A stretch of DNA of 64,000 nt from Diploscapter coronatus. Its lineage: Eukaryota; Nematoda; Chromadorea; Rhabditida; Rhabditidae. Below, one piece after another: positions 46,053 through 57,154 of the stretch; the first letter of the stretch is position 1, and every line of letters begins with the position of its first letter. The notes under the pieces are model-generated. The model searched no databases, had not been told where the DNA came from, and saw only the letters and a program-made list of their open reading frames with translations. The DNA lies in NCBI GenBank assembly GCA_964036155.1, contig OZ038422.1, positions 6,843,201 to 6,907,200 of the forward strand, in the 5' to 3' direction. The position numbers and the translations under genes were made by a program.

Positions 46053-47338
46053 TATTATGTCATTTTTCTGTTCTTCGGTTTAGCAAACGCAAGATTCTTG
46101 GAAAAGTAATGTTGTTTTTGTTGCTAATTGAATAATAAGGTAGCCGTCATTAAAATTGAAAAAAAAACATGAATCCGTTATTGTTCTTTGATTAGCCAAT
46201 TTTTAAAGATATTTTGAAGAAAAATATCGCATGAAACAATCCTGAAGGTGTGAAGATGTTATGATGTAAAAATGCCACAGTGATTAGTCCAAATAATCAT
46301 AAACTGAAAAACAATCTGAACTTCCAAATTAGACGACATTATTGATGAAATTAAAGTTTTTTTTGGATAATAAGACGTGACGATAAAATAGTAGGTGTAT
46401 ATGGTGTCTAGTGGTTAGATTTGATCCCAACTCCTTTCCTGTGCTCAGTTTTAGAAGGCGGAATTATGTGATTTCTGACAACGATTTGTTTCTGGTTTGT
46501 CTGTTTCTCGCTCAACTGACCTTTTATTCCAAGTAATTATACATTGGCAATATCATTCGATTCCAAATGGGTAAAGTTCATTTTAGTCTAGTAGTATCTT
46601 TTTGAACTTCTCGAGTATACAAAATGAATCACGGGTGTTGATTTACACCAGTTTTTAAATTTACTCGTTATTTGGCTATTGCTTGTGAAACTTGTGAAAT
46701 AGGGACTTCGATGTCTAATTGCGTGTTTGTTTGACTTATTTCGTTGGCGTATTTCGTCAGTTCCAAAGGCAATGACCTGGAGAAACCGCTGAATCTCGGG
46801 TGATCGAGAGATGACAAACAGACAAAAAATGAAAAGAGTGTGAAAAACGATTCTGCTGCGGCAGCTGTCGACTATTTCTGTCTGTTTCTTCTTTTCATTC
46901 TTTTCGTGTGTTCGAAAGGTCGCTCGGCTAACTTTCCAATAAAACATCCTCCTCCTTCCCTGCCCTGCCCTGGCTAAGGGTCCATTACAAAATGCGAGTA
47001 GCTGAACGCTCACTTCAGTTCTTCATTAGTTTTGTCTTTCGTTAAGTCACACATAATTTTTCTACTTTGAGGGTATAAAAGTTCTGTCCCGAAATTCATT
47101 TTGCTTTGGATTTCGACACAATAATTCGCCGATCAATGCAAGTTCATTCTTGTTACACTTATTGATTTGACATTTACTCTTTGAATTGTATTTACTTTTT
47201 TGAGAAACGCACGACTAGTTCATTTCATTATTTCCCTTTTCGTTTAACTTATAATTTGAATCAGAATTTTTTCAAATATCTTACTATTTATTATTCTTTG
47301 TCATGAAAATGCTTTGTGCCCTTCCAGGTCAATTTGCG
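46053..47338. other. Intergenic, downstream of transporter
   Basis: No supported exon. An imperfect inverted repeat around 46811-46930 (ACAAACAGAC and TGTCTGTTTC arms around a CTGCTGCGGCAG core) accounts for part of the only longer minus-strand reading frame here (46588-47013), whose translation shows no signal peptide or family likeness. Confidence 0.4.
47325..47338 (+). promoter_or_regulatory. Probable trans-splice acceptor and 11 nt leader
   Basis: CTTCCAG ends at 47327, and the start codon of the small Ig-like gene is at 47339. With no coding sequence upstream, an acceptor this close to the ATG fits spliced-leader addition. Confidence 0.45.
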
Positions 47339-48066
47339 ATGTTGCAAAAGCTGATCGTTCTTTCGTGTCTCTTTGCCATTGGAAATGCCGCAGTAGCGAT
47401 CATCCTTGTCAAGGTTTTCTTATAGAAGAATTTAAGTATTTTTGTCTTATAAAATTTTTCAGCTTGGTGGCGAGCTCAAAATCAATGGTGACAAAGTGAC
47501 TCAGTGGTCAAGATCGCTGGAGAATGGAGATGTGGAAACGATCAAATATTCAGCGGATAGTAGTGAGCCGAATGCCAACAAATGGATCAATGACGTAAAC
47601 TTACGTGGAAAATTATCGTCTGAATTTTCCCCTTTAGAAAACTGGGGAAGCCAACAAGAGTTCCGACTCAAAAGTGCTTGCTGATGGAACTCTCATTGTC
47701 AGTAGCTTCAAAAAGTCTGACGTAGGATCTTATTATTCGAAGGAGATGAAACCAAGGGTAAGAAAGAAGCATTTTCAAGATGTGCTTCCATAGCACAATT
47801 TAGTGGAAGAGATATCTTCTGTCGGTTTCATTCTCTTGAAATAAAAAGAAATGCAAAGAAGAACATCGAATAAGCATTAAACTCCAAGATAGTGGCAAAC
47901 TTGCATATGTGTGTGTGCTTTTTTTTTTTTTTAAATTTTACTCATGAAAATTCTTTAATAATTAGTCTAAATGTTTTCATAATTTTCTTTTCAGATGACT
48001 CAACACGAAGATGGTTCAGTCACAAGTGTTGCTGCTCCAATGTACAACGTCATTTTGCAAAAATGA
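47339..48066 (+). CDS. Small secreted protein with Ig-like fold
   Basis: Four exons join in phase: 47339-47413, 47463-47594, 47638-47757 and 47995-48066, 132 residues. The N-terminus MLQKLIVLSCLFAIGNAAVA is a signal peptide. The mature part starts LGGELKINGDKVTQWSR and has the pattern DGTLIVSSFKKSDVGSYYSK, which is the end of an Ig domain (DGTLxIxxFxxSDxGxY) without the usual Cys. The C-terminus is short and polar. An extracellular role is likely. I did not recognise the exact family; worm genomes carry many small secreted proteins of this type. Confidence 0.75.
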
Positions 48067-48200
48067 TGATCAACCCTCGTAATTTGATAAATGCATGTAA
48101 TTATGAAATGATAACACCTTCAAAATCTTTGTATTTAAATATCATTTTCTTCAATTATTTACAGTCACCATGAAATACCGGTACACAATAAACGAATTTT

Positions 48201-50372
48201 CTAATGAGCACTGATTTTCTTTACGTAATATTTGCATCTGCTTGGCTCATCTCCAAAGACGGTTTGTTCCTCTAGGTACCAGCAGGCATTGTGAGTTTGA
48301 TAATCCACAGCTGCCTAAACAAGCCTTCTATAATTTTGGATGAAACCGAATTTTACAATAGGAATCAAGCAGAGGCTACTTGAATGCGTAGGATATCAAA
48401 ATATTGGAAAATGACATAGAAGGGGTAGGCAAAGGGTAAGATTAGAATAAAATGGGTACAAAATCATCAGCACACAGCTGCACATTTTGATACGCAATTT
48501 ATCCAATCGTACTCTTTATTATTGTGCTATTCACTTTGCATCAGTATATTCGCAATCGTAAAGAAATTCTGTTTCATCGCAGATTTTATCAAGCGATAAG
48601 AAATAATATATGACTTACAAGAATCGCATGTGCATTTCCATCATTCGGCACGTTGAATCTCTGACATCCATCAGTTGGGGTGTAATTCATCGGTTCACCA
48701 TCTATCCAATGCAAAGTTCCGTCTGAAACTCGGCAAAAATTATTGAGGTCTCAAATAAGTAAAAATAAATATCTCGATACTTTGATAATTAACCCATCCA
48801 ATGATGTACATTTGATCTTCTGTTGAGCCTTTGAAGCAATACGATAAATTTGCAAATACTCCTGACGCAAAATCTAAAATTCAAGTCAGAAAAAAAATCT
48901 AAGTCAAAGTACCTTTAACAAAACTGTCTTCGTCCGCAGAAATGATCGAACTTGTTGTCATATTCCCTAGAACTCCGTTCCAATCAGTTGTAATCTATGT
49001 ATAGTTACTATTATGATGTCTAAAAATTACTTACCAAAATTAGATTATAGCACGAGAAAGTTGGAGGATAAAATGCGAAATTCGGTGGGCAAGTATGGTA
49101 TGCTGTTGTTGTGGCAGGTGGACGTGGAGTTGACCTGAGTGATAGAACTGTTGTAGCCGTCCGATAAATTGATCACTTTCATAATTAGTAGTAGAAATTG
49201 GAATACGACAAGTTAGGCAATGTATCGAAAGGTGTATAAATAGCCAGCTTCGACTAGTCGTATGCGAATTTATACCACTAATTTTGAAAGTTATCAATTT
49301 GCCAGACAACTACAATATTTTCAGAAAAGAGCTAATGATGTTTTTTTACATGTTTGCTAGAATTCCGCTGCAAGAATATGGAAGAAAGTCGCCACAAGTG
49401 TTTGATACCCATTTACCGTCAGAGACTCGCATGGCAACACACGTGTTAGTTGTGTTGGGCTCGCCTAAATTATATAAGATTTGAATAGTCAACTATGAAA
49501 ATGGCAATTAGAACTCGTGGCAATATGGAAATGTCGCAGAATTAGGAATTGTTGCAAGATGATAGTGTACCCAAAACCTCTCCTTATCATAGACACCAAC
49601 ACATTAATCCGTCATGCTACGACTTTAGGCTGTTGTAATATTTGCAATTTGTCGAATATTGCTTAATATTGTCGTCTTCTTACACATTCGCACTAATCAC
49701 AAAGCCAGCAGAAGGGGGAATAGGAAGGGTAATGCCTAACTCGCTAGATATCCTTTCGAATAACTGAATTTATTTCAGGCAAGCGTAGTGTAGTGATAAG
49801 GTAAGGTGACCGGTCAAGAAAAAGTGGACAATCGTTAGGGTCGACTTTCCCAGGATTCGAGATTTTGCCAAGTAGTCCGATTTTCTTCCAATGCTGGATG
49901 TTTGTTTGATTTGAGCGCGTTTGCGATTTGTGCATTTTCAGGAAGTCGACAATACCATGACATGAAAGTATTACGATATTGGCAGGGAATACAAAGATAA
50001 AAAATCATTTCTTCAACATTGATCGTCTAATGTTGTATTTTTTTCGAAGCTAACTTCGCGGTAAATCCAGGTTATGCATAATTGTATTATATACCCGGTG
50101 CCCAATTGTAAAAATCGAAGCTGCTTCCATCCAACCACTGCCATTGGTCGTGTGAGTAGTGCAATCCAACGTAGAATGAATCGAATGTCGGATCGAGGGA
50201 TATCGCTGCCTCGTCTAATTACAAATTAGATTGAAAATATTTCCGAAAAGATAAACTTTGGAGGAAACTATTCTCGAACATCGAGTGCATGGACGCCAGT
50301 CTATAGCCTATGGTCCCGCAATGCTGATCGCACATCACAAATACTGCTGGTTGATTTTCGATGAAGAAGCAT
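48201..50372 (-). CDS. Two-domain C-type lectin, 5' end unresolved
   Basis: Eight exons join in phase: 50372-50269, 50214-50095, 49464-49350, 49134-49035, 48994-48913, 48873-48781, 48722-48619 and 48314-48201 (TAG). Exons 1-3 form one C-type lectin domain (YRLASMHSMFEN, SFYVGLHYS, QWQWLDGSSFDFYNW, CVAMRVSDGKWVSNTC). A Thr/Pro linker (MSTPRPPATTTAYHT) leads to a second, more diverged domain (CPPNFAFYPPTFSCY, MYIIGWVNY, GTLHWIDGEPMNYTPTDGC). The first domain has no EPN or QPD calcium-sugar motif (EPNT is near but displaced), so sugar binding is uncertain. The upstream exon that should carry the signal peptide and first Cys was not found; the first exon listed needs two bases from it. Such lectins in worms are often pathogen-induced. 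Confidence 0.75.
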
Positions 50373-52094
50373 CTGAACGGATATCTTGAAAATTTTAGCA
50401 TCAGTGGTGGATGAAATTTTAATTTTCGATGACTCGAACCCGAAAACGATACGAAATTGGCTCAAAAACGCCCGAAAACACAATTTCATCCGCCCCTGTT
50501 GAACATGAAGGTAATAAAGGCGCACCTTTTTTTTTTTAAATAAATATGGCGGCACGATCTCTAAAAATTACGTTAGGCGCCACAAGAGTCGGTGAAGTTT
50601 ATTATTCCCGACTATTAAAAATAGTCCCTAGATTTTTTAGAAAGTGATGCCCTCATTTGCATGCTCAACTTATCATGGCAATGTCAAATAACAAAATTTA
50701 CTTATTTCCTCCAAAAATTTGAGCAGATCGACATGGTCGTTGAGTTATTTGTGATGAAATTGAATAAATAAAAATAGCAAATATAAATACACAAAAGCGC
50801 TCCATTAATAGGAAAATAGGGGAATAAAAATCGTTGAGTCAAAAATGTGCGTTGTTTCAGGGTTTGAAAACAATTTAATTTCTGCTTCTTCGTGTGTACA
50901 AATATCAGTTCGATATTCTTTTTTGAGCTTCATTGATAAGCAATTCGATTCGTGATCAGACATATCGCTGTGTTCATAGTTAAAACATCGATTTTCGCCC
51001 ACATCTAGAAGGGACAACTGATAAGCAAATCACAAGAATTGGTGGTGGGTAATTAGAAATCACGCATGCTTTGCGTCATGAAATGTTTAAGGTAGAACTC
51101 GAAGAACATTGTCAGGGGATCATAAAATAATTGAAAACATCATAAATGATGCATTTTTACTCTTCTGTTATCTGTATGCACAGATCGGAAAGGTAATAAA
51201 ATCGAATGTGAAATATTTCTAGAAGAAAACGAACGATATTTTTAAGAAAAACGAATGAAAATAAATGATAAAGAAAAACGAAAGGTACGAAATACAACGA
51301 AGCGAAACTTTATAAATTTCGATATGCAAATTGATAATTTTCATCGTCATTCAGAATATTGAAGGTATTTTCATTTTTGATAATTTAACCATTTGAACTA
51401 ATTCTAGAAATTTTAAAAATCATATAGCAAAGTTTATTTTTGCTTCATCAAAGTATGCATGATCAGACTTCGAAGAAAATATTGTACACCCTCTGTCAAA
51501 ATTCAAACTAGGATTAGGGATGAGATCAAAAGTATACATACATTATGCCACTACATATACGTTCTTCCATAACTCTGTGCTTGTATAGAATTTTAAAACT
51601 TCATTCTAGTTCGGCTTCGTTAATTCTATTTGAACAAGAACAAAGCTGAGGTCGTATAAAAACAAAAAGGGTTGTTAATCTTTGAGAGACCGAAAATTGC
51701 AAAACAATACAATTTTCAAAATTCTTTTGCGAACAGAAAATTAAAAGACAATGAGGGAAATATAGAAAAGGCACTGCTTTGAGTCAGTATAAGCCTAGAT
51801 AAACTAACGAATACCGTAATACAACTTGTCACGAATGTGAAATTGCCAATCATCGAAAACGATTTTAGTATAGAACTTTAAATGTTAAAGCTTTAAAAGA
51901 TTGACAATGAATAATGTACAAAAATTCTAGCATAGAAACATAAATTACACGAAATTGGATTTCGTGAATGGATTAAACTTGTGATTGAAAATGTTTGAAG
52001 AGATAATTTGAGCCAGACAATTGGCCCGAAAGAATTTTTCTTTGATAAAATGTACCAGTTTGGAATCCCATTTGATTGTTCATTGCTCTAGCCT
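50373..52094. other. Lectin 5' flank and SLC17 3' flank
   Basis: The missing first exon or exons of the lectin should lie here. A minus-strand stretch at about 50855-51017 (SLLDVGENRCFNYEHSDMS, CLSMKLKKEYRTDICTHEEA) looks coding and Cys-containing, but no phase-consistent junction to the lectin was found. The rest is AT-rich with no recognised element. Confidence 0.35.
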
Positions 52095-55000
52095 TCAGTA
52101 TCTCTGTTGAGTTGGACTTTCCACTGTCGAGGCGTCTTGAACCTGAAACAAATATGATCAGATTTGTTCTTTCGAAAAGAGAGACTCGACGAACCTTCGA
52201 AGATCGCTGACTAATGTAGCTCTCGTTTGTAAATTCGCAAGGTTCGCCTTGGATAAAGATGCAGAAAATGATGTTTGTTACGATCTGAAAACGATGGAAT
52301 TTTCTAAATCAAGATTTTTGAACTTATCTAGAAACAAAACAATTAAATATGAATAATCAAACACCTTCTATGAGAAAATTGGACTGCAAAGTCTTTCGAC
52401 TCAAAAATAAAGCAACACCTTTCTGTGAAAGTGAATTTTTAAAGATTGAGAAAATTTACTCATTAAACAGTTTTTCTTATTTCTAGAAATAGCTCCAAGT
52501 ATTGTTTTTTGCAAAATGGCTATTAAAATTATTGGCATTTCGTTTGAATATTCCGAAAATCAGTATTTTATTCAATAACATGAATTCTTACCATAACCCC
52601 AGCAGTGATTAGAAATACGATGTTCCACTCGGCGGCAGTGTTGTTTGGAACGACCACATTAACGATGAGGGGGACAATGAGCATAGTTACGGTTATCGTG
52701 ACAGAGATCATTCCCGTCACGAAGTGCGAATACTGCCTCGAGAGCACTGGGCCAGCTGAAGGAATAGTAACGCGTTCGCATGACAAATTAGCATGCAACA
52801 GACAGACCTTTAAAGAATCCACCCGTCGTGAGACCCATGATTCCTGCGGAAGCGCCCAAAGCCAGCCAGCTCAAGAACTGAACACACAACACATTCTTTT
52901 TCTTCAAATAAAACGAGAAGAAGAGGTAAAACACTGGGTTACTTGTTTTATCGTGCTATTCAAAAATGCACATTTCAGATCATGCAATTTCTAGCAATTT
53001 TCTAATGAAGCATTTTGTATAAACATAATTTTTTCTGCAAAAATGTATGTAAGGTGTTATTTGAAAATTCATACCGTGTTCTTAGTATTGATGCAGGCGA
53101 GAATAATCAGGAAAGTGGCTCCGCCAAAGAATGCAATGCTGTTGAAGATTCGGAATTTCCATTGCTCGCTGAGGCACTTGATGCGGTCAGAAACAGCTCC
53201 TTTAGTTATGTTATTTTTATTTTTATTAAGAGATTTCAAACCCCCAGCGACTTTCATGCAGAATTGAGCGAACGGAGGCAGGGCTGCAGAGAGTCCCGTA
53301 TTGTGGACAGAAAAACCGAGAACTGAAAGAAAAATCATAGCAAACAACTTTTGACGCTTCATTGTCAATGGCTGTTGACAGTCTCTTTAGCATCGAGTGA
53401 GGAAGTTTTTGATAGCAAACATCGGTAAACTTTGTCTAAATTATACACATCGTAAGTCCTTTCTCAATGTCGAGAAAATGTAGCGTAAATAATTTAGCAA
53501 TTTGAAGATTTCTACTTTCAAAAATCAAGGCTCCCCGTATTTACAGAGGGGAGTGTAGGAAGAGTGGAGAAATAAGAAAAAAACAAGCTGTCTGTGAATA
53601 CAAGAGACCAAAATCAGTCATTATCTCACCTTCAGACAAATAGACCGGAGTGAAGAGGAATAGGAGATTGACGATGGTGAAATTGCCGATGGCGCCCACC
53701 CACACGGCCCACACTGCGGGAGTCTTCAGAATAGCTCCATACGGAATCTTCTGCAGCGATTTCTTGCTGAAAAATGAGAAATCATACGAGTTCCAACGTG
53801 AGAAAGAGTGAGTCGATTCTTTCAACGTGAAATTCATAATGTGAATGAAAAAGGAAATAACTCATCCAAAGTTAGAAATGAAAGAAGAAAAATTCTCCCC
53901 TCTCTTCAATGTAATGCATAGCTAAAATGTTCATGAAATGAAAGGAAACTTGAAATTCTGTTTGATGATCGTGAGGAAAAGTATACTTGCAGGAAAAAGC
54001 TTCTAGACTTACTCGATATTGGTGAGTTTGCCACTAGATATTTTCTTCCATTCGACATCCCCTACGAAAGGATGTTTCCTCGGGTTATTGCGGTAGAACA
54101 GGCCATAGATGATGAACAGGGCGAGGCACACAGCGCCATGGACATAGAAGATCGACGGCCAGCTGTAAGGAGGAAAGTTATCGAATAATTTTGGAAAACG
54201 AAATTGAAAATCTCAGCAACAAAGCATTTTAGCCAAAAAGTAATCAAGACTGACCGAAACGCAGTGCACAGAGCACCTGAGGCAGGCATCGTTACGGCCG
54301 GAGACAGCTGGACATAGGCGACCAAGGCTGAGACGAACAGGCCACTCTGGAATAAAGTTGATTTTGGATTTTAGACTAGAGTCATGAAAAGCTATTCGAC
54401 GAAATTTAAATGTCATACTGGTAAAACGTAACTAATTGGGTGAGAGTTTTTAACCTGTGGCATCCACGAATGAGGTTTTTAAAATTGCGAAAAAATTCCA
54501 TGCAAAAAAGATAGCTCAAAAGCCAAATTGCTCTCAAAAGAACCTGTTTGAAATAGGCCCAACTCGCACAGAACGCGCCGATCACTGGGAAATTAGCTGC
54601 GAAAGCTACGCCCTGCAAGGCACGAACGACGTAGAAATAGGCGTAGCCCAGCTGAAGAAAGAGACGTTTCAAAGGGAAATCCGAAATTAACTAACTCGAA
54701 TTGACAGTGGAATGAGCAGAGTGGCGACAGCTGAGAGAAGTCCGAGGGCGCAGAAAACCGTTCGAATTCCGACCTAGATTTTTAATGTAAAATTCCATTT
54801 TTTTTTTAATTTTACGATTTTTTTTTCAATTTTTCGTTAAACTGATATCATAGTGCAAGTTCTTACTTTTTCAGCTCAATGTATCATCAAAAGTTGTTGT
54901 GGAAAACATTTAAAATAGTCACGTCCCACTTTGGCGATATTCGACTATTTTCAGTTCTTCATTCGCAAAGGCTTACCCTATTTACGATGGCAACTGCGGG

Positions 55001-55914
55001 GAAATTGCAAATGAGCGCTGCGATAGCCACTATCGATATCGCGAGGGAGCGCTCACCTGAAAATGAAGGATCAATGGAATAGAAGAGGGAGTGCGATGTG
55101 TGGAGTTTGACTTGAAATTTGGATAATTTTCCATGTTCAGGAGTTTTCAAAAATTGCTGCTCCATACGTCCCTTTATAGCAGATTGCCTAGACAAAGCTT
55201 CAAACAAAACCAATGCTGACAATTATTCTCAACTTCTTGAGAAGGAGCTTATTCTCTAGTTTTTACTGGGTCATTATATTTCCACTCAATTGTCACTTCA
55301 CTCTTTTGTAGCTTCATTTTTCTTTTGTTCTTCTTGTTTTCTAGAAATGAGAAAAAACTGAAAAGTGAGACTGGCAAGTGGACAAGAGTGTATAATCAAC
55401 AATGGTCCAGTTTAGTCTGGCTAAAACTCGGCTTTGGTTTAAAAGGAGGTAAAGAGGTACGAGACTAACTGCTAGTGAAGCTGTAACTGTCTGCATTGCT
55501 GACTGCACTGCCATTGGTCGAATTGTCCTCTTCAGGGCCCATACAAATCACCGCGAAATTGAACGTAAGAATGTTCGACCTAAACTAGCATTTTTCTAAA
55601 AAAAAATTTCTTCGAAAAATCTGCCTCAAATGATAGTACTAAATTAAAAAAAAAAAAAAAATACAAGAAACCAAGTTCAAGGATTGAATTCTCTAGAAAA
55701 GTGATACCCTCAAAACAAGTTCGAAATATTGTCGTCGTTTCTCTCAATTTTACACTATGGAATCTTAAAAAATGTTTTTCGCCTACCAAATGCTTGTGAG
55801 ACACAGCAGAACCAGAGAGACCATAACGAATCGAGTCCTGGTTCCGAAAATGGCCTGGTAATTGGCTCGAGCCTTGGCTTCCGTAGGGAAGACCGAATCC
55901 ACCACGCTCTGCAT
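52095..55914 (-). CDS. SLC17-like anion transporter (major facilitator)
   Basis: Fourteen exons join in phase: 55914-55787, 55579-55470, 55056-54977, 54773-54696, 54651-54544, 54346-54255, 54162-54013, 53766-53630, 53322-53242, 53199-53075, 52877-52808, 52755-52592, 52284-52195 and 52142-52095, giving 486 residues, normal for the family. The start is the ATG 10 nt after an acceptor at 55927-55925. Family marks: FGTRTRFVMVSLVLLCLTSI, YVVRALQGVAFAANFPVIGA, SALVAYVQLSPAVTMPASGA, IPYGAILKTPAVWAVWVG, IFNSIAFFGGATFL and GFFKAGPVLSRQYSHFVTG. The lumenal loop after helix 1 has N-glycosylation sites (NSTNGS). SLC17 proteins move phosphate, urate, sialic acid or glutamate with sodium or protons; which substrate applies here cannot be told. 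Confidence 0.9.
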
Positions 55915-57074
55915 CGTCTACGGCCTGGAATAAACGAAAAAAAATATATTTTAAAAAGTTGAACGATTTTCCCAAAAATAGATTTGAAAAAATTGCGCAA
56001 AAGCGACATCTTTACATTCCTAAATCGCGCGCGCTAAGTACGCACATCCATTTATTTTCCATTTTTAAAATGATTTATTTGAACGAGATGCCTAATTTCG
56101 GGAAGGCACTTGCGGCGCAAGAGCAGTACAATGGAATGCGAGACAAAAGGGGTGGAAACGGTCCGTCACAAAGAGACTGGCAACAGGCGAATCGAGATGA
56201 TATTTGAAAGTAAGTTTGCACTTGGAAATTTTTAAAAAATGAGGGTATCGTTCATTTTTAACGAATGGAAATATTTGAGTGCGTATCCAATTTGAGATTT
56301 TCGAAGACTGATATACGCAAAAATATGAAATTTATAAATCAGAAGATGATGCGAGACGTGAGCTTTAATCGAAAATACGTTAGATAGAAGGATAGGAAGA
56401 AATAACTCGGGAAAAGATTGATAGCGTTCTAGCGCCATTTAGTAATTGCCAAAAATAGAAAAATGGAAATCACGCCAAAATTAAATATTTAGAACGGAAC
56501 GAACATTTGCGCAATTCTTAGATGAAAAGGATATTTTGAGCGCGAAATATCACGAAAATTGTTCAAGCAATTTTATCACACTTGTGGAATGAATATTCAC
56601 GAGATGCGTATGAAATACTTATTTTATAGCCACTATAGTAAGATTACGTTAAAAATAGGGAATATCAGGAAAAACTTACTTACAATTACAGTACGATCTC
56701 CTGATAAAATATCTGCCAACCTCTAGACGGGTCAAACTTTTAAGATGATAGATAGGTAACTTTTTTTATGTGCTCCTGATAATGTTTGATTAGAAGACAG
56801 TAACTGATAGTTTGATGATAGACAAGGAACACGAGGAAAAGTCTAACAACGAGATCGGAGAAACGGAAGACACCTTGAAAATGGGAGGGGCAATAGAGGA
56901 GAAGAGACAGGAGAAGGGGGTGGCCGTGTCTGACCATAAATGCGGCAATTTTCGGTCGAGTGAAAGGAGAAGTTTATGGCTGAGTTGACACCGAAAGTGG
57001 TCGTTCGATTGTCATAAACAATGGATTTGTTGGATTTATGAGTGGAAAGTATTTTTGAGATCAGTGCGAACAGA

Positions 57075-57154
57075 CCCTAGGGAACATTTTCGCCAGACGA
57101 AGAAAATATGCGGGGGGCAGGTCGTAAGGGATCACTGATGATCGTCTTCCCTAG
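57075..57154. repeat. Short palindromic element, copy 2
   Basis: Related to 27294-27373 (CCTAGGGAACATT, CAGACGAAG, GATCGTC). Here the ends are more nearly inverted repeats of each other (CCCTAGGGAA and TTCCCTAGG), suggesting a palindromic non-autonomous element. Confidence 0.65.

Noticed and set aside
46588..47013. A 141-codon open frame on the minus strand
   Set aside because: It has no signal peptide, domain or splice context, and it crosses an imperfect inverted repeat; it is probably chance.
49040..49309. Open frame in the lectin region
   Set aside because: The true lectin exon (49134-49035) uses another frame, which gives CPPNFAFYPPTFSCY.
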